From contig JPHH03000014.1 in NCBI GenBank assembly GCA_000750105.3, positions 434,001-498,000 of the forward strand: a DNA stretch of 64,000 bases. The letters are read 5' to 3'. A model generated the notes under the pieces. That model made no database searches, was not told where the DNA came from, and worked only from the letters and a program-made list of their open reading frames with translations. Shown piece by piece: positions 9,809 through 20,884 of this stretch. Both the position numbers and the translations under genes were made by a program. Origin of the DNA: Tolypocladium sp. Sup5 PDA-1 (lineage: Eukaryota; Ascomycota; Sordariomycetes; Hypocreales; Ophiocordycipitaceae). Numbering within the stretch: position 1 is the first letter of the stretch; each line of letters starts with the position of its first letter.

Positions 9809-12004
9809 ATGGGTGCAGCCCTTTCCAGACTATGGAGAGCCGTCTTCGCCCGGCGCCATCAACCATTTCCATTCACATATTGCGACACTCTAGACGCCCA
9901 TTCAGTCCGGTTGCTGCGATTCATTCGGCCGAGATGGTTTACCTTTGGCCTCGCGAAGCCGAAGCTCCTCCAGGCGACGTATCCCATGGACAAACTGCCA
10001 AAATACGTGGCATTGTCCTATACCTGGGGCGCGCCGCAAGACGGCGTCGCCGAGCACGAGTTCGGTGACAGACTTCCCATCATGGTCAACGGACAGCGGT
10101 TTCTCGTCCTCCGGAACCTGATGGACGCGCTGCGGAGTCTGCTGTGGCTGTGGGACTTTGACGACGACGTGCAACACCTCTGGATTGATGCCATTTGCAT
10201 CAACCAGAAGGATCTAGCCGAACGGGCCTCTCAGGTAGGCATCATGGACCAGGTCTACAAGCGTGCCTCCACGACGGCCATTTGGCTCGGGAGGGCGACT
10301 CCGGAAACCGGGCAAGCGATGCGAATGTTCAAAGCCATTCGCCAGATACCCCCCGAGGAGTTTGCTCCTTACTACCAGCAATACCCAAACGGGACCGCCC
10401 CTCCAGATGAGTTTTGGCACGCACGGGGCTTGCCCAGCCTTGAGAAGGAGCATGAGTGGAAACCTTTGGTGCATTTCTTCGAGCATCGCTGGTTCAGCAG
10501 GGCATGGATTATACAAGAGGTCACGCTCTCTTGCAAGAACATATGCCTGTTTTGGGGCCGCCACTCACTGACCTGGGACGACCTGGGGCACATTGCATTC
10601 GCCGGCCAAGCTGCCAGGCTCGGCAAGCTTCGAAATCTGCCGGCGCTATCTCTCTATCTCTCTGGAAACGAGGGATCAGCAGAGGAGGTGGAGGACTGGG
10701 TTGTTCACGACCCATTGGTCAACAGCTTTCAGCTCTGGTATAACCGGCATAGATATTTTCAACGGAGTCGGGCTCCCGCCGAAGACACTTTACTTGGCGA
10801 GATGAGAGCCCTCTCTGGCTGTTCCGAGGCTACCGCAGCGCCGTGGCTAATGTACTTTTCTCTTACCAATCGGTGGGCCGACGCGACAGATCCCAGGGAC
10901 AAGGTCTTTGGCCATCTTGGCCTCGTCAACAATATCGCGGAGGAGGACGGAATTCGCCCTTCGGAAGTTCAAGCACTTTACTCTACCGACACCACCGCCT
11001 CTCGGATCTACGAGCAAGTCATGACGCAGCTCGTAGACGAGACGGATAGCCTGGCCGTGCTGATGGCTCTCAACGACCCTCCGTCTTCGAGGATGCCCCG
11101 TCTCCCATCCTGGGTTCCGGATCTCTCAAGACGGCAAGGCCTTGACCTCATGTGGTCCATACGGCCTCAATTCAACGCCGTCTCGAATCTTGAGAAACAC
11201 GAGCACCGACGAAGCCTGTCCGGAAGCCGCAAAATCAGGATCGACGGACCGCGTCTCCATGTCCGAGGCACGGTGATTGGATCAGTCGTGACACTGAGCG
11301 CATCACTTCCCGACTTTATCGGCCCCTACTGGCACCGATGGGCAGACCAGCTCCTGGAACTGGACGTCGTGTACCCGTACACGAACGAGTCTCGCGTGGA
11401 GGCGTTCTGGAGGACGCTCCTGATGGACTCGGTCTCACGGAGATGCCCAGCGCAATGGCCCGGGAGGCAAAACGGCGACATGTTCCGGGCATTCGCGCTT
11501 CAGAGCATGTCCAGGTACTGCCCTGGACCCGACTCCGATGGCGTTGCGTATGAAAAGTACCTGTGCCAGCTGCGAGACGTCAACAAGCTGTCGGCCACGG
11601 ACTTTTCCGGCCACATGCCGTCATTTACGGGGCTGAGAAATCTTACCTCTCAGATTGCAGATGTTGGTGAGGAGAGCCTCCATTTGCTGTCAGACGAGAC
11701 GGTTCTTGCGGCTTTGGCCGAGTGTGTCGACAGGGCTTCGGCGTTCCTGATTGGGATGGACGGCAGCATGGTGAATCGGAGGATCGTCATCTCGGATCGC
11801 GGCTATCTTGCCAACGGGCCGATGTGGGCGGAAACGGGCGACAAGATTACGATTCTCGAAAGCTGCCCTTGTCCCGTTGTGTTGCGGCCGCACCGAGAAC
11901 AGCCGTCGTGCTACATGTTGGTCGGCTCAGCGTACGTCCACGGTGTAATGTACGGCGAGGCCATGGCAGAGGATACAACGTGGGAGAACATGTGTCTTAG
12001 ATAG
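9809..12004 (+). CDS. HET-domain (heterokaryon incompatibility) protein
   Basis: Intronless, 731 residues. The HET domain spans about residues 66-240: YVALSYTWGAPQ (67-78), LWIDAICINQKDLAERASQV (from about 124), TTAIWLG and HRWFSRAWIIQEVTLS. The long C-terminal part ends in a region typical of this family (GDKITILESCPCPVVLRP, YVHGVMYGEAM), which in many HET proteins forms a conserved module of unknown role. No ankyrin, WD40 or NLR domain. The N-terminus MGAALSR has Gly at position 2 with small residues behind it, compatible with N-myristoylation. The protein differs clearly from the upstream HET-ankyrin product, so the pair is not a recent tandem duplication. Expected role is non-self-triggered cell death; partner unknown. 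Confidence 0.92.
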   Translation: MGAALSRLWRAVFARRHQPFPFTYCDTLDAHSVRLLRFIRPRWFTFGLAKPKLLQATYPMDKLPKYVALSYTWGAPQDGVAEHEFGDRLPIMVNGQRFLVLRNLMDALRSLLWLWDFDDDVQHLWIDAICINQKDLAERASQVGIMDQVYKRASTTAIWLGRATPETGQAMRMFKAIRQIPPEEFAPYYQQYPNGTAPPDEFWHARGLPSLEKEHEWKPLVHFFEHRWFSRAWIIQEVTLSCKNICLFWGRHSLTWDDLGHIAFAGQAARLGKLRNLPALSLYLSGNEGSAEEVEDWVVHDPLVNSFQLWYNRHRYFQRSRAPAEDTLLGEMRALSGCSEATAAPWLMYFSLTNRWADATDPRDKVFGHLGLVNNIAEEDGIRPSEVQALYSTDTTASRIYEQVMTQLVDETDSLAVLMALNDPPSSRMPRLPSWVPDLSRRQGLDLMWSIRPQFNAVSNLEKHEHRRSLSGSRKIRIDGPRLHVRGTVIGSVVTLSASLPDFIGPYWHRWADQLLELDVVYPYTNESRVEAFWRTLLMDSVSRRCPAQWPGRQNGDMFRAFALQSMSRYCPGPDSDGVAYEKYLCQLRDVNKLSATDFSGHMPSFTGLRNLTSQIADVGEESLHLLSDETVLAALAECVDRASAFLIGMDGSMVNRRIVISDRGYLANGPMWAETGDKITILESCPCPVVLRPHREQPSCYMLVGSAYVHGVMYGEAMAEDTTWENMCLR

Positions 12005-12459
12005 GTCTTGCCGGATCTCAGTCGAGACATAAAACAGGTAGCTTCCAGAGTACGCCAACTGCGCAAATAGTGTATTCATACTGCTAGTCGAGTACAAGTA
12101 GAGTAATGAGCTGCTTACTGTACCTTGACCTCTGTTCCTTGTACGCCGTATTGGATCGATATGAATTCGAACTTGGAGCTTGCGAAAGCACAGGCAGAAG
12201 AACTTAATATCCCTAACCCGGACCATCATTCGACGTTGGAGCCGACGCAAGCCAGCACCAAATGACTTTAGGGGTGTCCAAACCCGCGCAAGTGCTTTGT
12301 TGAGGCATAACGAACACACCAAGATCCGAGAGCAACGAACGTTGTGTACGATAGAAGGCAGAGTCTACCCAAGCAGACTGACAAGCCTTTCGCATAGTAG
12401 TCCAAAGGGACAAAGGCCGAGAAGAGGCAATAAGGCCACTCTTGACAGTTGAAGGAAAA
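12005..12459. other. Convergent intergenic region
   Basis: 3' flanks of the HET gene (plus) and the secreted protein (minus). No supported gene. Confidence 0.5.
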
Positions 12460-13165
12460 TCAATGGCAGTTCTCAATCGGACGGCCACCGACCCAAACAC
12501 TCCAGTTCGTCGGGTGGAATGCCCGTCCGCCAATTCCGAATCCCCACGGGTCGGAGGTGTCGCGACCATCGGCATTGCAATAGTCAGAGACCCTATATGC
12601 GCCATCCGCAATCGAATCCCAACCATTCAGAGTCTTGGGCTCCGGCGACTATAAGTCTGGTCTTAATGTCTACTTTTCATATTCTGGCATCTCGCTGACT
12701 TACCTCATTGCACCACCAGATGCTTGTAGCGGCCGAGCAGCTAACCCGTCCGCACGCGCCCGGTCCGCCTTGGTTCCGAGGCTGGCCAGGAGGCAAACCA
12801 CGAAGATAGCGGATGCCGCTATTTAACGCAGACTGACTACCCCTTCCGTATGTTTTGATGCGGCAATCCACATTTGTGTCGCCAAAGTCGGTACGAACAG
12901 CAAGTTCGGGGTCTCTGGACTCCAAATTGGCAGGAGGGAAGTCCGAGTCATAGTTCGGGTTGATCTCCAGAAGCTGCCTATGCATCTGCTGCACGGTTCC
13001 ATTGAGCGTTAAGATTGGCCCGTCTGGGAACGCCTGAACATCCCATTCAATAGGCACTTCGAAGGCTCCAGGCATACGCGCAATGACGGCATTGGTAGCC
13101 TGATTAGATCCATCAGGGGCTGCGTGAGCCAGGCCAAGGAGGGCACAAAGGAGAATAGAGTACAT
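12460..13165 (-). CDS. Small secreted six-cysteine protein, effector-like
   Basis: Two exons, 12704-13165 and 12460-12648; the 55-bp intron starts with GTAAGT and ends with ATAG, and the join is in phase 0. Product 216 residues. Signal peptide at residues 1-15 (MYSILLCALLGLAHA). The mature part has six cysteines: NVDC, GACGR, RVSCSA, WWCNE, DYCNA and a final ENCH. The block CGRVSCSAATSIWWCN resembles a family of uncharacterised secreted proteins common in plant- and insect-associated ascomycetes (recognised from memory, not searched). Its function is unknown; an apoplastic or effector role is possible. Without the second exon the protein would lose two of its six cysteines, which supports the intron. 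The gene is adjacent to the HET pair. Confidence 0.75.
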
Positions 13166-15465
13166 GATGGTGATAAGGAGGATTTATCTCGCAGAGGTAA
13201 CGATCGGGATGAAGAGGGAACGACGTTTGGTTATGTCCTGCCTTGTTTGGCTGCGGGAACTAGTGTCGTTGGCTGGCGAGATCGAGTCGGGAGCTCTAGA
13301 CTTCTAATCTTGGAGTTGCTAATATTTATCACATATCACAAGGTCCGTGGGGAGCTGCATTAGGGGTCGAGCGAGGGGATAAACGTATAACACCGCCAGC
13401 TTCGGTCCGGCAGTTGGCACCTACGAGCTACCGTCGGCTCCGCAACCACAGCACTATAAGTGTTAATGACTCCGTCCGGTCAGACTCGGAGTCCTAACCT
13501 TGTGTCATAGCATAGGTGTTACGAAGAATTGAGGGTGCACTATATCTCCAATTTAATACGCCGAATTCTAGTGGGGGTTCTGGGTACTTCGTACGTATGC
13601 AAAATTTCAGTAGAGGTGCACAGACATTAAGTAGAAATACAGATTGGACCGTGGCTGTAGTCCGTTGGTTGCATTGTACGAAGTATACGAGGTACTAGAG
13701 CTGGGGCCTATTTTTCGAAACAGCGATGCGTTAAATAATACCCGCGCCGCCCATTCAGCTTTGTTCCATGGATGGCTTGTGCTTGTGCCACGCGAACTGT
13801 CTTATTTTCTTCGTTATCCTCAATACTTGGCAAAGTTGGCATGCATCCCGTGTGGGGCCATCCAGACTCGCTCGGCTTAAGAGATATGGACAGCGTCTCT
13901 CCAAGGCAGAGTCTCCGATGGTTCCCATAGTCATCCCTGTTCCAAGTTCCATGGTGTTCAAAGACGAGTTCGCGATATTTCAACTTTTCTTCTTCGTAAG
14001 GCGCATATGACACGAACAAAAGGTTGCCAATTCTTGTTGCCCGATGTTGCTCGGCTATTTCGGTGAGGCACCTCGTTGATTGAACTGGCATCGAGCACCG
14101 ATGTTGACCGAAGCACAATCCTGTAGGTTTCCGGATCAGCCCGCACCCATGAACACGAGTCGACCCATTTTCTGGCGCAATTATGTGAGTCTTGGATACT
14201 CCGGTCCCCTCAGGCGTCAAACTCTTCAGCATCTCCCCCATGTTTGCACAGAAGTGGCCAGACATGGATGGCGGGAACAAAAAGGTTTCTCGAGGAGATG
14301 CGGTGACGGGAGTTCGGTGACAAGTCTACCTCGGGTATAGGACGATATGAGCATTCAAACTCCAGACCATGGACTCTCGAGAGCGGCTTAACTGCGCAAT
14401 GTTGCAGTCTTTGGGAAAGCTTTTATCTGCCGCATTTGCCTCATTGCGGCGGGGGTACAGGTCTGGTTCCCCCACGGGCAACCGCCCCCTTTTACGGAGG
14501 CCGTGCTCGTCGCCGCATACACGCTACGCTGCATCCCGCAAATTCAAGCTGTGGGGTGCTGTCCGTTTTCGTGTTTCCAGTTCACGGTGTCGCGTGCTGC
14601 GACAGAATGCATCCATGTAGCCCCCCGTGGCAAGAGTGAAGACTCCGGTGTGGCCAGCTTACAGGGATATAGTCAGCCAGCTATGAAACGCTTCTTCGGC
14701 ATATATTTATATCGCAGTTTAGCGGGAATATCATAGTCTCCGATCAATATACTATCTTCCCATGGCTCTCAGCAACACATCAACTGCCCGAGGTAGCCGA
14801 GTTCAGCCTTTAACAGTCGGGTGCGAATTACCAGGACAACCCCCCTCACTAATAGTCAGTTTATTAACTCGACCTAGCCATGCAGTCGCCGAATCAAACA
14901 ACAAAAACTCCAGTGGCTTATTCCTTCAACCTCCATTATATTCTTGGCCCCTGCATGCGCCCTCACTATTGATACGCCAGAGGTCAATCCCGGGTGTCCA
15001 TTATTCCAAGAACGCCCACGGATCTCACCCTATCCCGCCCAGCCAGCCCTCCACAGCGCCACCACCGCCGCACCAGCTCACTCTATCGAGAAACACTTCG
15101 CTTGAGCTGGGCAACGGTAGCCGCAGCGGAAGGCCTGGACCGTGCCGCACCCCTGGCCGCCCCCCTGGTCCGAGACCTCAGCTGAGGGGTCGTACCGCAT
15201 GCTCTGTTCCCAGAAGCCACTTTGAGTTTGGAATAACCTCAGTTCAAGGCTCGGCTTGGACGGAGGGCTGAGGACATGGGCTGTCGTGGGCATGACACTA
15301 TTGGGCTGCGCAGCGGCATTATTGGATCTTGGGGGTACACGTGTGTGTGAAGAGGCTTAATGTCGGGCTGTTTCCATTCCATGCTTGTCAGTGACGATGG
15401 ACGAGCTGCTCGAGCCTACGCAACTGCTCGATGAGCCATGTGTCGCTGCCTCGTCTGGGAACACG
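13166..15465. other. Gene-poor region of 2.3 kb
   Basis: No ORF with domain or signal features was supported. Base composition is less GC-rich than in the genes, with AT-rich patches near 13.3, 13.7 and 14.7 kb. It holds two copies of the TACTTCGTA/TACGAAGTA motif (13584-13594, 13677-13685). Confidence 0.5.
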
Positions 15466-15473
15466 TATATAAA
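15466..15473 (+). promoter_or_regulatory. TATA box
   Basis: TATATAAA, 113 nt upstream of the ATG at 15579, in the position of a core promoter for the secreted cysteine-rich gene. Confidence 0.55.
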
Positions 15474-15578
15474 CACGGGGTGGAAACTGGATGATGGCGA
15501 TGGCCTCGAAACCACAAGGCCGCCCGCCCTAATCAACCTAATAGACTATCGTGTAAGTCTTCTTGAGCACCTGCCACA

Positions 15579-17717
15579 ATGAAGTTCCTCCAACCCCCCA
15601 TCCTCCTCCTCCTCTCCTTATGGGCCCCCGCCGTCCACGCCGCCGCCGGCTGCAATGCCGACAACTGCCTCCGGGCCATCCGCGGCCAAAACGACGCCGC
15701 CGCGTCCTTCTGCCAGTCGCTCACGGCGTCAGCCGTGACCGCGACGGCCGGCCTGCCGCCGTACGTGTCGCAATGCACGGGGCAGACGCTCCCGCGCGCC
15801 AGCTCCGCGTGCAGCTGCTTCATGGCCACGTACACGCCGCCGCCCAAGCCGACCCCGACGGCCCTCAAGTGCAACCGCGACAACTGCTTCCGCCAGTTGC
15901 TCAAGGAGTCGAGCGGCGCCAAGGAGTTCTGCAAGACGTACACGGCAAAGGTGGTGACGGAGACGAAGGACTTGCCGACGATTGTGTCCCAGTGCTCGGG
16001 CCGGCCCACGGCTGTGAGCTCGGCGTGTTCCTGTGTCATGGCGGAGGTTGCGCCGACTGCCACCCCGACTGCGCCGCCCGGTTGCACGCCGACGTTTGTC
16101 CTCGATGGCGTCACCGAGGACGGCTTCAACAAGCCCAACACACCCTTCACCATCAAGTCGTCGTGCAACAAGCTTGACACAAAGTCCCATGCCGTCTTCC
16201 TCCACGGCACCCCCGACGTCGGTCCCTTCCCGGAGCTGGGCACCCTGCTCAAGGACACGACCATTGCCCCTGACGGCATCACGGTTTCCGGCTTCGCCTC
16301 TGGGTACAAGACCATCACCGTCGCCGGGACGGATGACCATGGCAACCCCATCGTCAACAACTTCCTGCTCCTCTTTGGCTCCATCAACATGCCGGTGCTG
16401 GTCGTCGACGAGAACAACAAGCCCGTTGCCGGCGTAAACGTCTCGGCCGACGCCACCGCATACCCCGGCATCACGCAGTACGGCGTCACGGATGCCAACG
16501 GCATCGTCATCTTCGCCAACCTGCCCGCTACGTCCATCGGCCTGTTCGCAAAGACGGCCGACAACAAGATTGGCTTCAACGGCGTGGCCGCCACGTCGAG
16601 CACCTTTACGCTCCGGCTGTTGCCCTTCTATCCCGCCAGCGGCACGACGAGCTTCGACGTCAGCAACGGTACGACGGGCTGGGTCGGCGGCTCCAACAAG
16701 GAGGTCCCCATCACGAAGCGCGACACAGTCCTGGCGGTCGGCACCAACGGTCAGCCCAACCTGCAAAAGGCACACGCCGAGCCCAAGATGTATCCCTTCA
16801 CCAAGACGGTGTACATCAAGTATCGCTTCATCACCAGCGAGGTGCCCGGCGGCTTCTTTGGCACGCAGTTCAACGACTACTACATCGTGTCGATCCGCAG
16901 CAACATGGGCGACCTCGCCACCGACTCGCAGAGCATGAACGGGCTCGGGCTCGGCGCCTTTGACAGCAGCGGCGCGACGGGTTGGCTGACGCTGCAGATG
17001 GGCGTCCACCCCAAGACCGAGTGGGTGCAGTTCGACGTCGGCGTATCCAACGTCGCCGACTCCCTGTACGACTCGTCCGTCGTCGTGGCCAAGCTCGGCG
17101 ACCTCACCTGCGATACGTGCGGCAGCTGCGAGACGTGCCCCGGCAACCCCATCTGCCAGCAGACGTGCCAGAGTCCGCCCCCCAGGTCGTGCGACTTCTA
17201 CACGCGCTGCGCCGAGGAGGCCCTCAAGTGCGGCGCGGGAGGCTACCCCATCCGCTACGGGGCCAAGAACTGCCACCGCTTCCAGACCAACCTCAAGGAC
17301 TTCAGCGCGCAGGGCCAGAACTAGATCTGGGGCACCATGACGTGCCTGCAGAAGGCGCTCATCGGACCCGTCGGCCAGTGCGGCGCCACGTGCAAGTCGG
17401 TCGAGGATGCGGCCTTCAAGTCGCACCCGCAGTGCTATGTCGACAACGGCGTCTGCGACCTGCCGCTGAATGACATGGTGCAGCTCATCATCACCGTCAA
17501 CACGGATCTGTTTGCGGGACCCGCGCTGGACCAGGTCCTGGCCACGGCCAAGGGGTGCGCGGGCCATTACATTGCCGAGATTGAGGCGAGGATCGACGAG
17601 TTGAAGAAGCTGGCCGAACAGGCCGTTGTGGATGCGGTGGTGTATTATGCCAAGATTATTGTGCTCGAGGGCCTGAAGAAGTACTTTCAAAAGTACGTCC
17701 CGAGCCTTCCACAGTAG
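15579..17717 (+). pseudogene. Large secreted cysteine-rich protein interrupted by in-frame TAG
   Basis: Reading from the ATG at 15579 gives 581 residues to a TAG at 17322-17324; the same frame then stays open to 17717 for another 130 codons. Signal peptide at about 1-22. Two tandem N-terminal modules begin with CNADNCLRAI and CNRDNCFRQL and end in ACSCFMA and ACSCVMA. Next come a middle region with an Ig/transthyretin-like stretch (PVLVVDENNKPVAGVNVSAD) and a beta-rich part, then a Cys-rich zone (CDTCGSCETCPGNPICQQTC). The part after the stop has five evenly spaced cysteines and a helical end, as expected for the same protein. A TGG to TAG change is the simplest origin, but a sequencing error or readthrough cannot be excluded. 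No intron that removes the stop in frame was found. Function unknown; a secreted or wall protein. Confidence 0.75.
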
Positions 17718-17753
17718 AAGGAAGACGAGGGATACGTTGCCATCCATCCCTGC

Positions 17754-18128
17754 TCAGCACGTCGAGTGGAACAGACCTCCGACGGATGTGCCCATCTCCA
17801 CAAGGTTGCTGTAGATGGCTGCGGCCTCTCGCGTCTCGGCGATGTGGACAGATGCACCCTTTTCTGCGAGATACTTGATCGTGGCAGCGTCAACTTGGAG
17901 CTTGTTATGGAAGCCTCGCGAGAGGACAATGGCCGTGGCACCGTGATGAAGTAGCTCTTCGATGTCCGCGATCCGAATGCCCGGTTCGTGCCTGGTTCCA
18001 GTTTCGCTCCAGTCCCAAAGTCTGCCCCCGCCGGGGTATAGCTTAAAGTCTTTACCAACGCCGACGTCAGAGACCTCGATTCTTCCCCAGGCGAGGGCTT
18101 TGATCTTCGGAGATGGTGCGGTAGCCAT
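17754..18128 (-). CDS. Mth938-domain (AAMDC/NDUFAF3-like) protein
   Basis: Intronless, 124 residues from MATAPSPK; an upstream in-frame ATG at 18173 would add 15 unremarkable residues. The core runs IKALAWGRIEV, the WDW block, ETGTRHEPGIRIADIEELL, ATAIVLSRGF and KGASVHIAETREAAAIYNL-like helices, which match the single-domain Mth938/DUF498 fold. Relatives include human AAMDC and the complex I assembly factor NDUFAF3. No mitochondrial presequence is evident, so AAMDC-like cytosolic function is more likely. Biochemical activity is not established for the family. The stop codon lies only 36 bp from the end of the interrupted secreted gene, in convergent orientation. Confidence 0.85.
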   Translation of the reverse strand: MATAPSPKIKALAWGRIEVSDVGVGKDFKLYPGGGRLWDWSETGTRHEPGIRIADIEELLHHGATAIVLSRGFHNKLQVDAATIKYLAEKGASVHIAETREAAAIYSNLVEMGTSVGGLFHSTC

Positions 18129-18674
18129 GCTGAGGCTGCTGACGCGATCTGGTTGGAGCTCTGGTGGCTGCATAGGCGGTGTCTAGGTAGCTTCAATAGA
18201 TCAAATCGACGCTTCAAGAATCAGGTCCTCCAGCGTGGCTGGTTTGAGTAAGAACGTGTCGCGAGGTAAATGACTGGTAAAGCTGGTGATGATGTCGGAA
18301 GTGAGCCTGGACGGCCATGATGAAAGCCACGTCGGACTGCCCAAGTGCCTCTTGAGTGCGGTTCGGGCGAACTTGCATCCGTCTTTAACATTCCCCTCCC
18401 GCATCCATGCCCAACACCTTGACAACACCTACGCAGACATGGACCACCGAGAGGCGAGCTGCGTATTCTTATTACTAAACAGCGGTTGGAAGGAAAGAGT
18501 ATGCCATTGTATAGGACTGATGTCTGCTTTGCTCCTCGAATTCAACGGCGATAAACTTTTGAGCCACCGTGTATCATGCATGTCCCGTGAACCGTGTTGC
18601 GCCAACCCATGATGCCAATTCCTTTGCCAGTGTATCCCAAACCTCGTTCAACTCATAGGCTTGTCAAGTTCATC
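18129..18674. other. Intergenic
   Basis: 546 bp holding the Mth938 gene promoter and the ELP3 3' flank. Nothing else supported. Confidence 0.5.
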
Positions 18675-20453
18675 TCACGCCTGCTTCTCCTCGTCCCGCC
18701 CATCGAGCCACTTGCTCATGTACGGGCCGTCCAGCCAGTAGCCCAGCTTCTTGTAGTAGCTCCGCACGCCAACTCCGGAGATGACACTAATCTTCTCGCT
18801 GCCGTGCTCCTCCCGTGCTATCCTCTCCGCCTCCTCCATCAATAGAGTGCCGAAGCCCTGGTGCTGGAACTTGCGGGGGTCGCGGGCATGGATGGGCACT
18901 GCGGTGCCGTAGACGTGGAGTTCGCGAATCATGCTGGTGGGCTGGCCGACAAGCTCTTCTCGGTACGTGTACTTTTCGGTGCACTTGCGTAGCCGCAGGA
19001 GCGCGACCAGGATGTCCTGCTTGGGGTCCTCGTACGCCAGGAAGGTTTCCCAGCCGCCGTTGGCGGCGTAATCTCTTCGCACCAGCTCGATCTGGTTTGG
19101 CCTGATCTTGTTCTTGACCTCGTTGACGCCGACTTCTCTCGTCCGCACATCTCGGCACGTCGTTCCAAAATCTTTCATCCGCGCCAGCGCGAGCTCTCGC
19201 AGGTTGCCGTTCTCGACGCCCGACGTCACCAGGGGCATTGGAATATCTCGCTGGACACGGTAAATCCGAGTCCAGGGCGGAATGAGCGCCATTATCCTGG
19301 CCACGAGGTCGATCAGCCCATTGGGCGTGTAGTTTTGATATCTCCCGGTCCGCCACAGCTCGTACAGGCCGGTTCCTCGGATAACCAGCGTGGGGTAAAT
19401 CTTCAATCCGTCCGTCCTGAAAGCAGGATTCTCAAAGTACTCGCGGAACTGATCGACGTCGCGTTCCATGCCGACATTGGGAAGATCCGGCATCATGTGG
19501 CTAACCACCTTGAATCCAGCGTCCTTGGCCAGGCAAAATGTCTCCGCAACTGACGCGACGGTATGGCCGCGATTCGTGTCCCGTGCCACATCTTCGTACA
19601 GGGACTGGACACCGATTTCCAACCTCGTGCAGCCATACCTCAGCATGTCTGTGAGGTGCGGCTGCAGGCAGTAATCCGGGCGGGTCTCGATGGTGATGCC
19701 CACGCACTTGACATTGCTCAGCTCGCCTGCCTCGACGGCCTCATCGACCTTGGACGTCTGGTAACCGCTCAGAGCGTTGTGCAGCTGAGAGATGAAGTTT
19801 TCTCGGTATGACTCGGCAAGCGACATGAAGGTTCCGCCCATGATGATGTACTCGACCTTGTCCACCGAGTGCCCAAGCGACTTGAGCTGATCCACTCGCC
19901 CTCGCGCCTGTTCAAAGGGGTCATATCGCGCGCGGATGGCCCGCATCGACGTGGGCTCGTATCCAGTGTATGACTGCGTGCTGTATTCGAAGTCCGAGTC
20001 GGGGCCACCGGGGCAGTATACACAGATGTTGCCGGTATAGGCAATGTGAGGGCATCGGTGGGGCTTGCACATGACGGCGACGACTGCGATTCCCGACGAC
20101 GTTCCTATTCCATGTCAGCCAACTTGCAAAGGCTCGGGTCTTCCAACAACGGCGGTCTGCGTCGTACTTATGGGCTTTGCGATGAGCTTGTGGAGAATGT
20201 ATTTCTTGTAGTGTTCTGGGATGGCGGCGATGATGGCCGTCAGAGGAGGGATGTTGGTCAGCTTGTGCTTCTTGGAGAGCTTGGCGCGCAGGGAGTTGAG
20301 GTTGATGTCGCGCGACGGGCCGCCATTCTTGGTCGCTTCATGGTCCTCGATCAGGGCGTTGGCGACGTCGGCACAGCACCGCAGGAAGCGCTCGCTCTCG
20401 GGCGCGAGCTCGGCGCCCTTTTTCTTCGTCGTGGTAACCGTGGCCGTCGCCAT
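18675..20453 (-). CDS. ELP3: Elongator complex catalytic subunit Elp3 (tRNA-modifying radical SAM / acetyltransferase)
   Basis: Exons 20168-20453 and 18675-20104; a 63-bp intron (GTACGA to ATAG) joins KPI to RTSSGIAVVAV, a highly conserved Elp3 sequence. Product 571 residues, a normal Elp3 length. The radical SAM domain carries the Elp3-type cluster CPHIAYTGNICVYC (Cys-x9-Cys-x2-Cys), MGGTFMS, and ETRPDYC. The C-terminal GNAT domain has HQGFGTLLMEEAERIA (acetyl-CoA loop) and ends in GYWLDGPYMSKWL. Elp3 catalyses the acetyl-dependent first step of cm5/mcm5 modification of wobble uridine in tRNA, within the six-subunit Elongator. It is divergently transcribed from LSC1 with 431 bp between start codons. 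Confidence 0.97.
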
Positions 20454-20884
20454 GATTTCTCGTGCCACAGCGGCGCTCAAGACACAGCACCAGATGGATT
20501 GTTGTTGCTGCCTGCCCCTCCTCGTTGATGTTGCAGACTTGCAGTTGCAGGAAGCCTCACTTGCCTCGCATCTTTTGATGTTGGTGGGGCCGAGTTCTGG
20601 GCCAGTAAAATGGATCGCAAAACAAAAAGGTACGTACCCTGCGTACCTTACCCTGACCCTGCGCTGAAGCGTTAGTGAAATTTCTCGGAAAAAGACAGCT
20701 GCCGTTTGCCCGGTAGCACCCGAAGCACCAAGCTCTTGACCTGGCTGGCGATGCTTTTCGCGCACCAAGCTCCAGCTCATCCAACATCCAGCTCTCTCCC
20801 CAATTCCCATCTCTCGCGTCGAGCGTTGCAATCGCAGCGTCCTTGAGCCAATCCTCCTCCTCCTCTCTCCCCTCAGACCCCATC
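20454..20884. promoter_or_regulatory. Shared divergent promoter ELP3/LSC1
   Basis: 431 bp between the two start codons. It contains a GTACGTACC/GCGTACCTTACC stretch near 20630-20655, a GTAC-rich block. No separate gene. Confidence 0.6.

Noticed and set aside
13708..14280. 190-codon minus-strand frame
   Set aside because: No recognisable feature; overlaps other open frames in low-information DNA.
14762..15271. 169-codon plus frame
   Set aside because: Pro/Ser/Arg-rich in upstream DNA of the secreted gene; no domain.
17228..17324. Intron removing the TAG of the secreted gene (GTGCGG to CTAG)
   Set aside because: 97 bp is not a multiple of three and would shift the frame; the interval itself codes conserved-looking cysteine sequence.
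15729..17747. 672-codon open frame on the minus strand
   Set aside because: Antisense to the secreted cysteine-rich gene, composition Val/Gly/Ala/Arg-rich without domains.
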